DNA of 64,000 bases from NCBI GenBank assembly GCA_947000775.1, contig CAMQGK010000242.1:501001-565000 (forward strand), given 5' to 3'. This document shows, in pieces, positions 21,101 to 32,900 of the stretch. This stretch comes from Pterois miles (taxonomy: Eukaryota > Chordata > Actinopteri > Perciformes > Scorpaenidae). Position 1 is the stretch's first letter; each line of letters starts with the position of its first letter. The notes under the pieces were generated by a model that was not told where the DNA came from, ran no database searches, and saw nothing but the letters and a program-made list of their open reading frames with translations. Position numbers and translations under genes: made by a program.

Positions 21101-24100
21101 ATGGCAGCAGACTCGGAGTCCAGACTCCAGCTGATTCACAGACACATCCGGGCTTTTCCCGACTTTCCGAAGAAAGGAATCCTGTTCCGGTAAGATCCGG
21201 ACTCTGCTGGGAGCTTCATCTATCAAAGGTTCCCACGGGCTCCGTCTGTCCCTCGCGACCTGTTTCTTACTGTGTGCGTATGTTCGTTACGTCCGTTCAG
21301 ACAGCAGGTGAAGGAGCCTTGAGCTCTGAAGCGGACACGTGTGGTGCTGCACGTGTCCCCGTGAACAGTCCACTGAGTGGGAGACGCTAGAGCGGAAGTG
21401 ACGAGTCCGAGACAGCATTCAGAAGGGGTGGTTTGAAAGTTGGGCTGACGGGGAGTCTGTCTCCTCGCTAGTGGTGGTGAGATGAAGCTTCATGAAGCCC
21501 AGTGGGCGGGCTACCGGCTGGGCTACTGGGCGGGCTACTGGTTGGACTACTGGGCGGGCTACTGGTTGGGCTACTGGGCGGGCTACTGGTTGGGCTACTG
21601 GGCGGGCTACCGGCTGGGCTACTGGTTGGACTACTGGGCGGGCTACTGGTTGGGCTACTGGTTGGACTAGTGGGCGAGCTACTGGTTGGACTACTGGGCG
21701 GGCTACTGGTTGGACTACTGGGCGGGCTACTGGCTGGGCTACTGAGCGGGCTACCAACTGGGTTACTGGGCGGGCTACTGGCTGGGCTACTGAGCGGGCT
21801 ACCGGCTGGGTTACTGGGCGGGCTACTGGCTGGGCTACTGGGCGGGCTACTGAGCGGGCTACCGGCTGGGCTACTGGCTGGGCTACTGGGCAGGTTACTG
21901 GGTGGGCTACTGGCTGGGCTACTGGTTGGACTACTGGGCGGGCTACCGGCTGGGCTGCTGGGCGGGCTACCGGTTGGGCTACTGGGCGGGCTAACGGGCT
22001 ACTGGCTGGGCTACTGGCTTATAGGCTCAAGATAATATAGAAAACACACACTGTCCACGTTGGCTAGTCCGCTGGTATCAGTGTAGAGTCGGGTGCCTGG
22101 TCAATAGCCAGTTTTCTGTTGTCTGTATTATGATGGAGCAGGTTGCCTGGTGACCATCAGATGTGTGTATCGGTAAATGAAATGAATAATTGTGTCCCGT
22201 AATGACGGCAGCATTTGAAGACATTTTTAGAATGCAGGTTTAGAGTTGCCGTGAGTACAAATGAAGCAAATATAATTAAAACAAAGTCATTTTTGTAAAA
22301 TATCATGATATCCTGACAGTAGTACAGGTGATGTGTCCTCCGCTGCTGTATTACAACATTTTAACTTTGCTGAGGTGGACAATAAAGTCAGGTCATAAAG
22401 GACTCCTATGTGCTTCAAAAAATGTGGTTGCTATTGATACCCGTGATCAATGAGTGGGTGTGTTGCTGCAGGGATATCTGCCCCGTCCTGAAGGATCCAG
22501 CCGCTCTGACAGCAGTGATCGACCTGTTCGAAGAACACGTGAGGAGGAATCACCAGCAGGTTGATCTGATCGTAGGTAAGAAAGCAAAGCAACGCACCTT
22601 TAAATGTAACGCGGTCTCTTCACCTGAAGAGCCTCGAGGGAACGGCCGAGGAGAGCTTCACCTTTCAGAGTATTCAGTGACACGCCTGGAGGAGGCAGCT
22701 CCTTTCTAATAATAGTCATACTTCTTTTTACCTTGCTTACTCACTAGACAATTTTAATGGCAAAGTCGTTGCACCTCTTGATTAAAAACAAATCTAAAAT
22801 ATTAGAAAAGTATTTATTTATCCCCTACATCATCTCCGTCAAGGTGAAGGGAGAGTCCACCTGGATCTGGAGGGTCCATCCAGAGCTTTCTGACCCTGAT
22901 GGGTCTTTCTAATTCATATTTTGTTGATGGCACTTGTTTCCGTTTGTGTGCAGGTCTAGATGCTCGCGGTTTCCTGTTTGGTCCTCTGCTCGCCCAGCGG
23001 TTGGGCGTCGGCTTTGTCCTGGTCAGAAAGAAGGGCAAACTGCCTGGACCCACTGTGTCTGTAACATACGACCTGGAGTACGGCAACGTAAAGAACACAC
23101 ACACTAAGGATTTGGTTTGAAGGACTGCTTTGGATTTGTTGGCCTTGCAGTTATCTTCACTTGACATTGTCTGCAGAGTGCTAGTTGGGGAATGCAGACC
23201 TCAAGACATTCATGTTTTAATTGATGGATTGTTTTTTTTTTTTTTTTGTACACAAACTGCCGTTAAGCCACAATGTCTTTTCTATTTCTGCAAACATTCA
23301 TCAAACAACATACAATAAAACAGTAAAAGATCTTAGCACACACAAGACAAGCATGTTCGCTAAAATGCTGGACTGGTCCAGAGCTCCTCTCCTGTTTCCC
23401 AACATGTGATAGAAGGAGTACAGACGGAGTACAGACGGAGTACAGACGGAGTAAGGGAGTATAGAAGGAGTACAGAGGGAGTACAGAGGGAGTACAGAGG
23501 GAGTATAGAAGGAGTAAGAAGGAGTATAGAAGGAGTACAGAGGGAGTACAGAGGGAGTACAGAGGGAGGAGTATAGAAGGAGTACAGAAGGAGTATAGAA
23601 GGAGTACAGAGGGAGTACAGAGGGAGTATAGAAGGAGTATAGAAGGAGTACAGAAGGAGTACAGAGGGAGTATAGAAGGAGTACAGAAGGAGTATAGAAG
23701 GAGTACAGAAGGAGTACAGAGAGAGAGGAGTATAGAAGGAGTACAGAAGGAGTATAGAAGGAGTACAGAGGGAGTATAGAAGGAGTACAGAAGGAGTACA
23801 GAAGGAGTATAGAAGGAGTACAGAGGGAGTATAGAAGGAGTAAGGAGGGGGGAGTACAGAGGGAGTACAGAGGGAGTATAGAAGGAGTATGCTAGATCAC
23901 AGAGATAAAGCTGGCTGACCAGTAATGAGTGCTGGTCACACTGGTCACCATCTCCAGCCTTCAGGAATGACTTAACCGCAGACTGGGCTGTGACTCCTGC
24001 TCCAGTCGAAGGTCAAGGATAAGATAAGATAAGATAAGATGAACCTTTATTAATCCCCAGAGGGAAATTCGGGGATCTCTCTGTGTTGCCCTCTTTTCAT

Positions 24101-24787
24101 TGGTACCTCTGTCCTCAGTCATTTCAGGAGCGTGATGCTGCCACTGTATGTCACCACAGTCTATCTGAGAGTCTTTCTTGTGCTCATTCAGGCAGAAGCA
24201 GAGATCCAGGAGGATGCAGTGGCTCCAGGACAGAGGGTTCTACTCATTGATGACCTATTGGCTACTGGAGGTGAGAAATCCTCTGCTTAGATCAGCTTTA
24301 TAACCGTCAACCGCTACCATCATGAATGAGAGGGTGCTGCTTACGTTCTGGATTTACATTTGGTGTCTCCATGGCCAGACGGGAGCCTCTGCCGGCCATG
24401 GCCACCGTTGCTCTATTGCCGCAGTTTCACTGGGAACACTTTTTAGCCAGGCACCCATGTGGTGGTACCGCCCGTCCACCATCCTGTCTGTAGTCTGAGG
24501 GGAAACTGTAGACTGTCTCAAGACATGCTGTTTTTCTGATGTGCTATAAAACCAGAGTCATTCCTGGCAGAAGAATTACTACAGATCTGGTTTACTGACA
24601 GCAGTCTGAGCTGTTTCATGAATTGATCTATTTTAGTGAAGAGCGGGTTTGAGCATGCTAAGCATAAAATAGCAACTGGCTTTTCATATGGCTGGGACAT
24701 GGGCACCAGAAGTGGGGGAGCCAGGGGGCCATTGGCCCCTCCACTTTACAGCCCTGTCCCCTTTTTCACAGCACTGTATGTACCTTA

Positions 24788-24871
<84 letters not shown>

Positions 24872-25014
24872 CAGGGACACTGCATGCAGCCTGTGAGCTG
24901 ATGAGGAAGCAGCAGGCAGAGATTCTGGGCTGTATGGTGGTCGTTGAGCTCAAAGAGTTGAACGGCATCGACAAGCTGAAGTCACACCGCGTGTTCTCCC
25001 TGGTTCAGTACTGA
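21101..25014 (+). CDS. aprt: Adenine phosphoribosyltransferase, complete, five exons
   Basis: Converts adenine and PRPP to AMP plus pyrophosphate in cytosolic purine salvage. Exons: 21101-21189, 22472-22575, 22954-23087, 24192-24270, 24875-25014; GT-AG introns in phase, 546 nt, 181 residues (human 180). Exons 3 and 4 are 134 and 79 nt, the sizes I recall for the human gene. The start MAADSESRLQLIHRHI fits the family N-terminus. Visible motifs: FPDFPKKGILFRDI (about residues 19-32), GLDARGFLFGPLLAQ (65-79), VRKKGKLPGPT, and the PRPP-binding signature VLLIDDLLATGGT at about 125-137 with its Asp-Asp pair; the C-terminus is FSLVQY. Introns carry minisatellites (21.5-22.03 kb, 23.4-23.9 kb) and a (TG)n tract abutting the exon 5 acceptor. 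The gene converges with cdt1, as in mammals. Nothing looks broken. Confidence 0.98.
21502..22022. repeat. 12-bp minisatellite in aprt intron 1
   Basis: About 43 units of GGCTACTGGGCG or GGCTACTGGTTG. Unit length divisible by three gives long Gly/Leu/Trp/Thr open frames that are not genes. Confidence 0.95.
23408..23892. repeat. 10-bp minisatellite in aprt intron 3
   Basis: Units GGAGTACAGA and GGAGTATAGA, strictly purine-rich apart from T and C at fixed positions, about 46 copies. Confidence 0.95.
24017..24080 (-). mobile_element. LINE/SINE 3' tail fragment in aprt intron 3
   Basis: (GATAA)n GATGAACCTTTATTAATCCCCAGAGGGAAATTC is the reverse of the 18.0-kb LINE tail; only the tail is present. 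Confidence 0.65.
24791..24869 (+). repeat. aprt: (TG)n tract abutting the aprt exon 5 acceptor
   Basis: About 39 TG repeats end at TTTCAG, the acceptor of aprt exon 5 (24875). No ordinary pyrimidine tract lies between repeat and AG, so the repeat occupies the branch-point and polypyrimidine zone. Confidence 0.95.
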
Positions 25015-25387
25015 CTGATCACATCTGGGTTTTACAGGCAGGCAGGTGTCACCAGCACCAGAAACATTCCTGAGCTCATGCACAAGTTTATGCACATTTT
25101 TGTCATTTCTATTGCATACTGTTTTTCAATTTTAGTCAGCGCTAGTATACAGAATGATTTGTCATCCATTCATGAATTTGGTCGTGCTGTGGGTATGTCT
25201 CCTCCTTCTCACCTGCTACATACTGGGATCATTACCTGAACAGGAGGAAGCAGCTGCAGAGGATGGTGGATGGATTCATAGTTAGAAAGCCATCATATTT
25301 TATCTGTTGCAGAATAACAGCATTTACTTTTTTGTAGTTTTTGTTTTATTTTCTATCCTCCAAAAACAGCTTCTCCTTCATCTGTAT

Positions 25388-25550
25388 AATAAATAGCTCA
25401 GAGTCCTGTAGGAAGGTGGTGGATCAGTGTTTGTGTGTCTGGAAGGCTTCAGCCATGCTGTTGTTGATGCGATGCTGCAGTAATCGGCTATCCTCCGCCG
25501 AGCACGTTCTGTTGACTACTCAACAACAAAATACACGAATACCTAATAAA
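25388..25550 (+). other. aprt: Candidate aprt polyadenylation signals
   Basis: AATAAA hexamers occur at 25388-25393 and 25545-25550, 374 and 531 bp past the stop codon. The second is followed by a T/GT-rich stretch as expected downstream of a cleavage site. Which one is used cannot be told from sequence. Confidence 0.4.
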
Positions 25551-25559
25551 ACGGTTTCC

Positions 25560-27218
25560 TGTCGGTTCTTTCTTGTTACTCAGCTGTGTTGGATGTAAAT
25601 GATACCTGTTTTCTGGTGTGAAAGCCTTTACACTGAGGTATCCAACCATGGTGCTCCACTACCTTTGACTATTTAGAGACTTGCTGTTTTTCCCACTAAC
25701 TGCATCATATTTCAGTACAGCAAAAAGCCAAATAACAAACAAAATAACGAATGCTTGGAGTTTTGTTCCAGGAAGCAGGATCAGTGAACGTTAAAGCGGA
25801 GACGAGGGAAACTGTGGATTATAGGTTACCATGGCAACGGACCGTCTCCTCCCTCTTACGGAGACATGCTGCTTCGTCTCCTCGTTCGTCCAGTCAAAGG
25901 CTGACTGTCTGAAGCTGGACTCTGTGTCTCAGTCTTGTCTTTGAGCAGTCAGATGTTGTACAGCATCAGGACCCTCTCAGCTCAGAAGAAACCTCTGCTT
26001 GTCCTTTATAACTCTAGACAGCTGCCAGGCTGTTAGAGCACATCATGTGTAATCTCACTTTAAATAATAAAATCTGAATGGAGCTCAGACACGTAGAATC
26101 AATGAATAATGAATGACTGTCACTCGTGACGGGACTGGTCCCACTGCTGGAACATAATTCCTCTAATATTAGAGATATGTTAATATTTCAGAGGGAGCAG
26201 GATAGAGTCGGGAAGTGGGTTTTTAATACGACTTCACGGCATTTCAGTGTTTAGATTGACTCCATTAGTTGAAGTAGCTGAATTAAAGCCACTGAATGCT
26301 GTTGAGCCAAGATCCACTCAGATCTTTCCACCGTTTTAACCTTTAAACACATACTGGATCAGTAATTTTTCGTTTTGTCTTTTTCATTTTTCGCCAACCA
26401 CACCATGAACACTAATGTAACCAAACTCAGAATGAAATATTCAACATTATGAGACATTTTTCTTTTCTGAGCTGCCAGCTGTAATTATCTAAATCAACAT
26501 GTCCACTTTCTGAAATGACTGATGAATGAACTTGATCATAATTTCTCATTTTTAGAGCTGAACGTGGATCCGAGACACACTGTTGTGTCGTTTAAATGAT
26601 TTTAAATGCGGCGAGCACCACAGATGAAGATCCATCATCTCAACTTTCTGCATCAAAAGAAGGAAGAAATGTTTTTGACAGTTGGATTGCTGCCCGACAC
26701 CTTCCTGTGTCATGGGGTTAATTTACCACCAGCTATCAGATATTTCATTCAATCATTGCCTTCGTGTTACAGATTATGTTTAATAAAGAGCATTCACAGA
26801 AAACAACTGGAGGCAGCAGGACTCTGACAAATGCTTGTATTTCTGAAACATAATCAAACAGTGACCTTTAAAAAAGTAAACCATCAGCTCTACATGGTAG
26901 AAAGGTGATCCTTAAAAACACTGGAAGCCGACTGATATTATACTGTCAGAGGAACTAAGCATATCCTCAGTCACTATAACAGTAGTGTGGTTAAAACAAC
27001 CTCTGTACCACACAGTGGGGGGGCTGGACCAGTTCTGGTCGGTCCCATGTGGCCTCTGGGTTTAGGGACATACCGATGGTCAGACCCACAGTGTCTAAAC
27101 TGACACACAAACCAGTGAAATCCCTGAAAAATATTGCACTTTAAAGCAACTTGTGTTGAGTCGGCTGGCAGCTCCCACAGCGACGACGACACATTCAGAG
27201 TGAACGACCACCTCTTCG
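25560..27218. other. Convergent intergenic region between aprt and cdt1, no gene seen
   Basis: About 1.65 kb holding the two 3' ends. A 73-codon open frame at 26606-26827 has no recognisable motif. An AATAAA on the plus strand near 26779 and the overlapping minus-strand ATTAAA are possible poly(A) signals. Confidence 0.5.
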
Positions 27219-30200
27219 TCACAGTCTCTCCTCCTCTCGTAGTCTGCTACTCAGTTTGTCCAGAACAACATTGAGCTCCATGCTCTTGTTCAACTTCAGG
27301 TAGAAGTCCTTTCTGATTGGATGAATAGTCAGCCAATCAGGAGCCACTTCTGCCAGCAGACGGATGTGTTTCTCCATTTCACCTGAGGAGGAACAGCCAA
27401 TCACATTACTGTCTGAATGATCTGAGAAGATAACAACAAGTTTCCTGCAACAGTGAAATGCGGTTGGCTGCAGCTTTTTCCACCTGCATGACTAGATTTC
27501 TAGCAGTTAAGATACTATCGAAACACTGAATGTCATCTACTCCCATCCAGCTGTTACCTCCTGCTGTCTGAACCAACCTGTGCTGAGAGCAGATCGGTAG
27601 CTGGCGACCGTCCTGTTACAGGCCACTTCCATTATTAGCGACGGCTTCTTCTCTGCAACAAAGACAATACGGAGAATCCTGGCTAGCTCAGGGAGCCGGG
27701 ACATCATCAGCAGGCGCTCCTCCTGGGTGGGGTTTCGAGTCATGGCTGCCTGGAGCTTCTGGGCCTCCTTTGCTCGAATCTGAAACACCAACAAATCAGC
27801 CAAGACAACACAAGGATAAATGACAACAGTTGTGATGGGGCAAAGGCTAATTCATCCATGCTGGTAATACACAGAAAGCACACTCATGTCCATACTGCCC
27901 ACCCCTGCATTAATATACCCCGCCCTCCTCCTGGTCCACCTACCCGGTCCAGCAGGGACTGGGACACTCCTTTCAGGGCAGCTGGGACCTGAGCTGCAGG
28001 GCCAGCAGACGGAGCTGATGCTGGGTTCGGTGGAGATGTTGGCTCTTTACTCTCTGCAGCTTTATTTTCAGCCTTCAGAGCCAGAGAAACCAGAGCCTTC
28101 TCCATCTGAAAGCAGGACCACACAATAATCATCTGGATTAATACACCTATCATGAATACAGCACACACTCAGAATGCCAGAACGCTGACCACTTTAAAAT
28201 GAACGCAGTACCTTGGGTGTGATGAGTGAGCGAGCCTTGTCCAGCACCTCCTGAGCTGTAGAAAGTGTGTCAGTGTGAGGAGGCAGAGGCAGCGAGCTGG
28301 TTAAGATGGCCGGCACAGTGTCCACATTAAAGCGAGGATGCCAGCGGGTCAGTTTGTCTTCTGGAACAGACACCGGAGGAACCAACAGGGACAGGAAGAC
28401 CTGCAGACCGAGGCAGGTTGAAAACAAGTTAGCAGAAACGAGCACTCTTAAACAGCAGAATGACTCCCACGTGTCAGATCTCAGCTCAGACCACACTGTT
28501 TTCTGTCAAACTTCACAGTGTGCCCAAACCAAGCAGAAACAATGCTGGAGCAGCTGCTGACCTTGTGGTGCTGTTTGACAACAGAGACCAGATTCAGGTG
28601 GAAGATGTGTCTTCTCTCCAGGAGGCGAGACGCCGACAGGACAGGACGAGCTTCATTCTGGTCTGAGGAGGAAGACAGTATGCAATTAGACCCACCACTT
28701 AAAAAAACTGAACTGATCACAGTGGTAATAGATAATAAAATAAGCCAACTTTAACACTTGGAGAAGACGCTGCGAGTTAAAAGATTGTGAGAAGGGTGTT
28801 TTAACCAGAGAGAATGACGGGCTCCACGGTGAGCTGGTAGCGGTTCTTCTTCCCGCTGCTGTTGAAGGTCGGGACGTTCTTCTCCTGTCTGAACGTATAG
28901 GCTTCAGGAAACACCGTCTTTATCTGACCAACGTGGCTCTCCTCAAAGCGCCTGGCATGGGGATAAAGAAAGGAGGCAAACATTAGCAGCTGCAGCCTGA
29001 CAGCCAGGTCTCACTTCTGGGAAATCAGTGTGTAGAAGGCTGGTCTACAGGGTGATGAATTATTATTATTATTATTATTATTATTTCAAAAGGAGCGCTA
29101 CAAAGGGCAGTTGATGACAGGGCAGTCTTCTAAAATACCTTAAAGCATGTGTCAAACTCAAGGCCCGCAGACCAAATGAGGTCCTGCACTTCATGTTATT
29201 TGGCCCGCAAGGGCTTGCAAAGAATGTACTATGCTTATCATACAATTTTATGCTGCTTTACAGCTTCAGGCACAAAAACATGGGAAATCAGGTCCAGGTT
29301 GAAAAACACCCAAGTGACTAATAGGGACAGCACTTTTTGAAATTGGTCCAGTATTGAGAGAGACCGCTGCAACCGCTAAACCAGCTGTAATGTGACCTGT
29401 TGGGGCAACCTGGTACTGTCAGTCAGTCTACGTCCAGTGCTGTTGTTGCCACTGACAGGCTCAGGTTGTTGTTCGAAGTGTCTGACAGCAGTGTGGAAAG
29501 ACAGAAATGAAACCCTCTTCTCACCTTTGGCCTTCTGTTGGTCACTGCGTCATGTGACTGGTTGCCAGAAGATAACGTTGGAAACATGAGTGATCGTTGG
29601 AGAAAAGTGCTGATGTCACCAGAGCTTGTTGTGTTGGAGCTCAGCTGTAGCTTAGTGCTATCCAACAGATTTTCAATGTCACAGCTGAATATTTAGAGGA
29701 TTTCCACAATGTGGAGGTGACATAACATTTCAGAGTGACAAGAGACGCACGATAAACAGATCTGATCAACATCTCATTTCTCTGTAGGCTCTTTTCCACC
29801 ATGCAAACCAACGATGCCAGGTTGCCCCAAAAGATTACATCACAGCTGGTTTAGTAGCCGGCGGTTGCAGTGGTCTCTCTCAGTACTGGACCAGTCTCAA
29901 AAGGGTTGTCCCCATTAGTCACTTAAACACAAAAACATGGGAAACAGGGTCCAGGCTGAAAAATACTGAAGTTATCCAAATGTGTTTTTCTATGAGTGCT
30001 GTTCTCTAGACACTAAAACTGTCCACAGAACTGTGAGTGAAATCAACACATTTCTGAAGGCACTTGTGAATAACTGAGCCAGGAAACAACACACCGCTGA
30101 ATGCTGATTGTCCCTCACATAACTGACAAACCTGAAACTTAAAAGAGCAACCAGAGCGTTGCTCCGTCCTTCTACCTACTTGTGCATCATGTCCTGAACT

Positions 30201-32692
30201 CCCTGTTTGATCTTGGCGAATGTGGCTGTCTCACAGCGGTTGTACAGCATGGCAACCACCGTGTCCATGCTCCTGAACATCTCAGCCAGGATCTTGTACT
30301 GGTAAGGGAGGGATAGGCCAGGGGGGGCTGCCTGGGCAAGAGTGTGGTACCGCTGGTATGCTGGCGGCTCAGTGCTGAGGAGCAAGAGACGGAAACACTT
30401 AGAAGGACCTAGTGTTGGTGGAAACACAGTGCAGACTGGTAGACTGGGCGTGGCGGTAGGGATGCGTGGATATGCTCACCTGTCCGGTGTTTGTGTCTCA
30501 CTCAGCTTGCTCTCCTTGGCCTCCCTCTCCTCTTTCCTCCACTGAGCTTTAGCTGCAAGCTCTTGGACTTGTGCTACAGAGAACTTGAGGGCCTTAGCGT
30601 CAGAGGCGGCAGGCGTGGTGGTTGTAGGAACAGGGGGGGTGGTAGTGCTGAGAGTTGAACCAGCTGGAGAGGAGGAAGAGGTGGTTTCCTCTGCCTGTTT
30701 CTTGATCCTCTGAAGGCGAGACTTGAGGGCTGCAATGTCGTCTTTACACAAAGCCTGACGAGGGGGACATTTTATTAATGCTCATTAAAGCAGCAAATAT
30801 CCTCCTCCCTTTGCTGAAAGCATGCTTCCTACATTTCCCATTTCAAGTCCAGAATATTCCAGACTTCTAGTTTTCTCTGTAGATTTTTCAGACCATATTT
30901 GACTTTGTAACTCTGGGAGGATGCTGGGACAAGATTCATCCATATGGAGCCATATTGCTACGTTTCTACAGCTTATTCATACAGTCTTCCTATAAACTGC
31001 TTAGCTCTGCCGTGTATTCGTCACACTATTGTATACTCACTGTGTGGTGACTGCATATTAGTGACGCGTGAAACAGTGTGTTACCTTGTTGGTCCGTCCT
31101 CCAGTGTCCTTGCTGTTGACTGGAACCCTCTGTGGAGAGATGTTGGTTTGAAGGTGGAGATGGTTCTGGGCATGCTTTTCAGAGACAGGAGCTGCTGGAG
31201 CAGAGCGTTGCTGGGTGGGCTCGCTGGGCTGGAGCTGGGTGGGCTCGCTGGGCCGGAGCTGGAGCTGGGTGGGCTCGCTGGGCTGGAGCTGGGTGGGCTC
31301 GCTGGGCTGGAGCTGGGTGGGCTCGCTGGGCCGGAGCTGGAGCTGGGTGGGCTCGCAGGGCCGGAGCTGGAGCTGGGTGGGCTCGCTGGGCCGGAGCTGG
31401 AGCTGGGTGGGCTCGCTGGGCCGGAGCTGGAGCTGGGTGGGCTCGCTGGGCCGGAGCTGGCGCTGGGTGGGCTCGCTGGGCCGGAGCTGGCGCTGGGTGG
31501 GCTCGCTGGGCCGGAGCTGGCGCTGGGTGGGCTTGCAGGGCCGGAGCTGGAGCTGGGTGGGCTCGCTGGGCCGGAGCTGGAGCTGGGTGGGCTCGCTGGG
31601 CCGGAGCTGGCGCTGGGTGGGCTCGCTGGGCCGGAGCTGGAGCTGGGTGGGCTCGCTGGGCCGGAGCTGGAGCTGGGTGGGCTCGCAGGGCCGGAGCTGG
31701 AGCTGGGTGGGCTCGCTGGGCCGGAGCTGGAGCTGTGTTACCTTGTTGGTCCGTCCTCCAGTGTCCTTGCTGTTGACTGGAACCCTCTGTGGAGAGATGT
31801 TGGTTTGAAGGTGGAGATGGTTCTGGGCATGCTTTTCAGAGACAGGAGCTGCTGGAGCAGAGCGTTGCTGGGTGGGCTCGCTGGGCTGGAGCTGGGTGGG
31901 CTCGCTGGGCCGGAGCTGGGTGGGCTCGCAGGGCCGGAGCTGGAGCTGGGTGGGCTCGCTGGGCCGGAGCTGGAGCTGGGTGGGCTCGCTGGGCCGGAGC
32001 TGGAGCTGGGTGGGCTCGCTGGGCCGGAGCTGGAGCTGGACACACACAGCACAGATGTAGTCAATCTTATTTTAGACTTAAACTCATACTATATATTCAT
32101 TTTATAACTCGCAACCAAGAAATAAGCCAACTGTGTTTTCCGGTTGCCGTTTCTGTTTGGGTCAACGAACGCAGACGAACCCGTCAAAATAGCTACTGGG
32201 CCTACACGTGTCTCTCAGAGATGGGGGTCCGAGGCCGGATGTTACCTGAGGGTCTGGAGGGAGGTCCAGTTTCTTCCTGGCCCTCCTCCTCGGTGCTCTC
32301 TCCGGGACGTTAGCGGCAGCTTTAGCGGCTGTGCCGACCTCCGTCTGCCGTCTCTTCTTGGCCGTGCTGTGGTCGGCGGTGGCTGAAAACACGGCTGCAC
32401 CGCGGTCGAACTCCGTCTCCGAGGTCCGCTTCGGTGTGCGGGGACAAGAGGAGGGATCTTTGGCGGCCCCCGCTCCGACGTTTAGCCCCGCTGCCTCGTC
32501 GATAACTCGGACGAACTCTTCGTGGACGGAGGCCGGACAAAGGAGGTCACACTTGTTTTTCGAGGATCTCGATCTGGTGCTGGTTCCAGACGAGCCAACG
32601 CCGGCGCTGCTGTGCTGCCTGGCTGCCTTCACTGACCCGGCGGCCCCCTTCTTTCTCTGGGAGAAGAAGTCCGTAACTCGGGCCTGAGACAT
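27219..32692 (-). CDS. cdt1: DNA replication licensing factor Cdt1, complete, ten exons
   Basis: Loads MCM2-7 at origins in G1; inhibited by geminin and destroyed in S phase. Exons: 32692-32246, 32035-31085, 30754-30480, 30374-30180, 28951-28806, 28662-28562, 28400-28212, 28105-27944, 27779-27578, 27382-27219; all GT-AG and phase-consistent, 943 residues if exon 2 is retained whole (human 546). The start MSQARVTDFF was chosen over an upstream in-frame Met because it places the PCNA-binding degron at residues 3-10, with Lys14 at the +4 basic position needed by CRL4-Cdt2. Exon 1 also has a basic cluster RRRARKK. Exons 4-6 form the central geminin/MCM-binding fold (YQYKILAEMFRSMDTVVAML, FAKIKQGVQDMM, VGQIKTVFPEAYTFRQE, ASRLLERRHIF). 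Exon 7 has DKLTRWHPRFNVD. Exons 8-10 form the C-terminal winged helix (LKGVSQSLLDR, RLPELARILRIVFV, GEMEKHIRLLAEVAPDWL). The excess length comes from the repeat exon 2, described separately. Confidence 0.97.
29058..29083. repeat. (ATT)n microsatellite in cdt1 intron 4
   Basis: About eight ATT units. Confidence 0.85.
29264..29985. mobile_element. Foldback element with ~140-bp inverted arms in cdt1 intron 4
   Basis: The arm 29270-29412 and the arm 29813-29955 are reverse complements with a few differences (shared GTTGCCCCAA, CAGCTGGTTTAG, GGTCTCTCTCA, TACTGGACCA, TATTAGTCACTT). Short end modules containing AAAACATGGGAAA occur in direct orientation at both outer ends. The ~400-bp centre has no transposase frame. 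It is probably a non-autonomous DNA element. Confidence 0.7.
31085..32035 (-). repeat. cdt1: Coding minisatellite and tandem duplication forming cdt1 exon 2
   Basis: In the cdt1 frame this exon reads as 24 units of 10 residues (LQLRPSEPTQ and variants with Cys, Lys or Arg) or 8 residues (LQPSEPTQ, LRPSEPTQ). They sit in two blocks of 6 and 18 units, each followed by the same 42-residue segment ending in DTGGRTNK. The non-repeat DNA at about 31081-31260 and 31738-31917 looks identical. Between the two copies lie nine bases, GTAACACAG (31741-31733), which look like a splice donor fused to an acceptor. Both ends are in phase 0. Because units are 30 or 24 bp without stops, all frames are open, so openness alone does not prove coding; the flanking splice sites and phase do most of the work. 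Confidence 0.8.
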
Positions 32693-32900
32693 GGTGCCGG
32701 TGGTGTCGGTCGTCGAGGTGGGCGAAGACAAACTCTGCTCAAAGCCACAGTAACCTGGAGTCAACGGAGCTCTAAATAGCGTCCATCGACAACAGACCTC
32801 CGGAAATGTTCACACTCCACAGGAAGTAGAAAGGAAATTCGCGCGAAATCGCCCAGACCACGCCTCTTCCGGTCTACGTCCTAGCACAATAAAAGCAGGA
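32693..32900 (-). promoter_or_regulatory. cdt1: cdt1 promoter with palindromic E2F site
   Basis: A perfect palindrome TTCGCGCGAA at 32838-32847 (TTTCGCGC on the gene strand, 41-48) matches the E2F consensus. It lies about 150 bp upstream of the start codon. CDT1 is an established E2F target in animals. ETS-like GGAAGT (32822-32827) and TTCCGG (32867-32872) lie beside it. Function is inferred from motif and position. Confidence 0.65.

Noticed and set aside
31733..31741. A nine-base intron between the two copies of cdt1 exon 2
   Set aside because: Far below the minimum spliceable length; the donor could only pair with the exon 3 acceptor, or the nine bases are read as Val-Thr-Gln.
32693..32764. 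Upstream in-frame Met of cdt1 at 32764
   Set aside because: Starting at 32692 places the PIP degron at residues 3-10 as in vertebrate CDT1; the upstream extension has no family counterpart.
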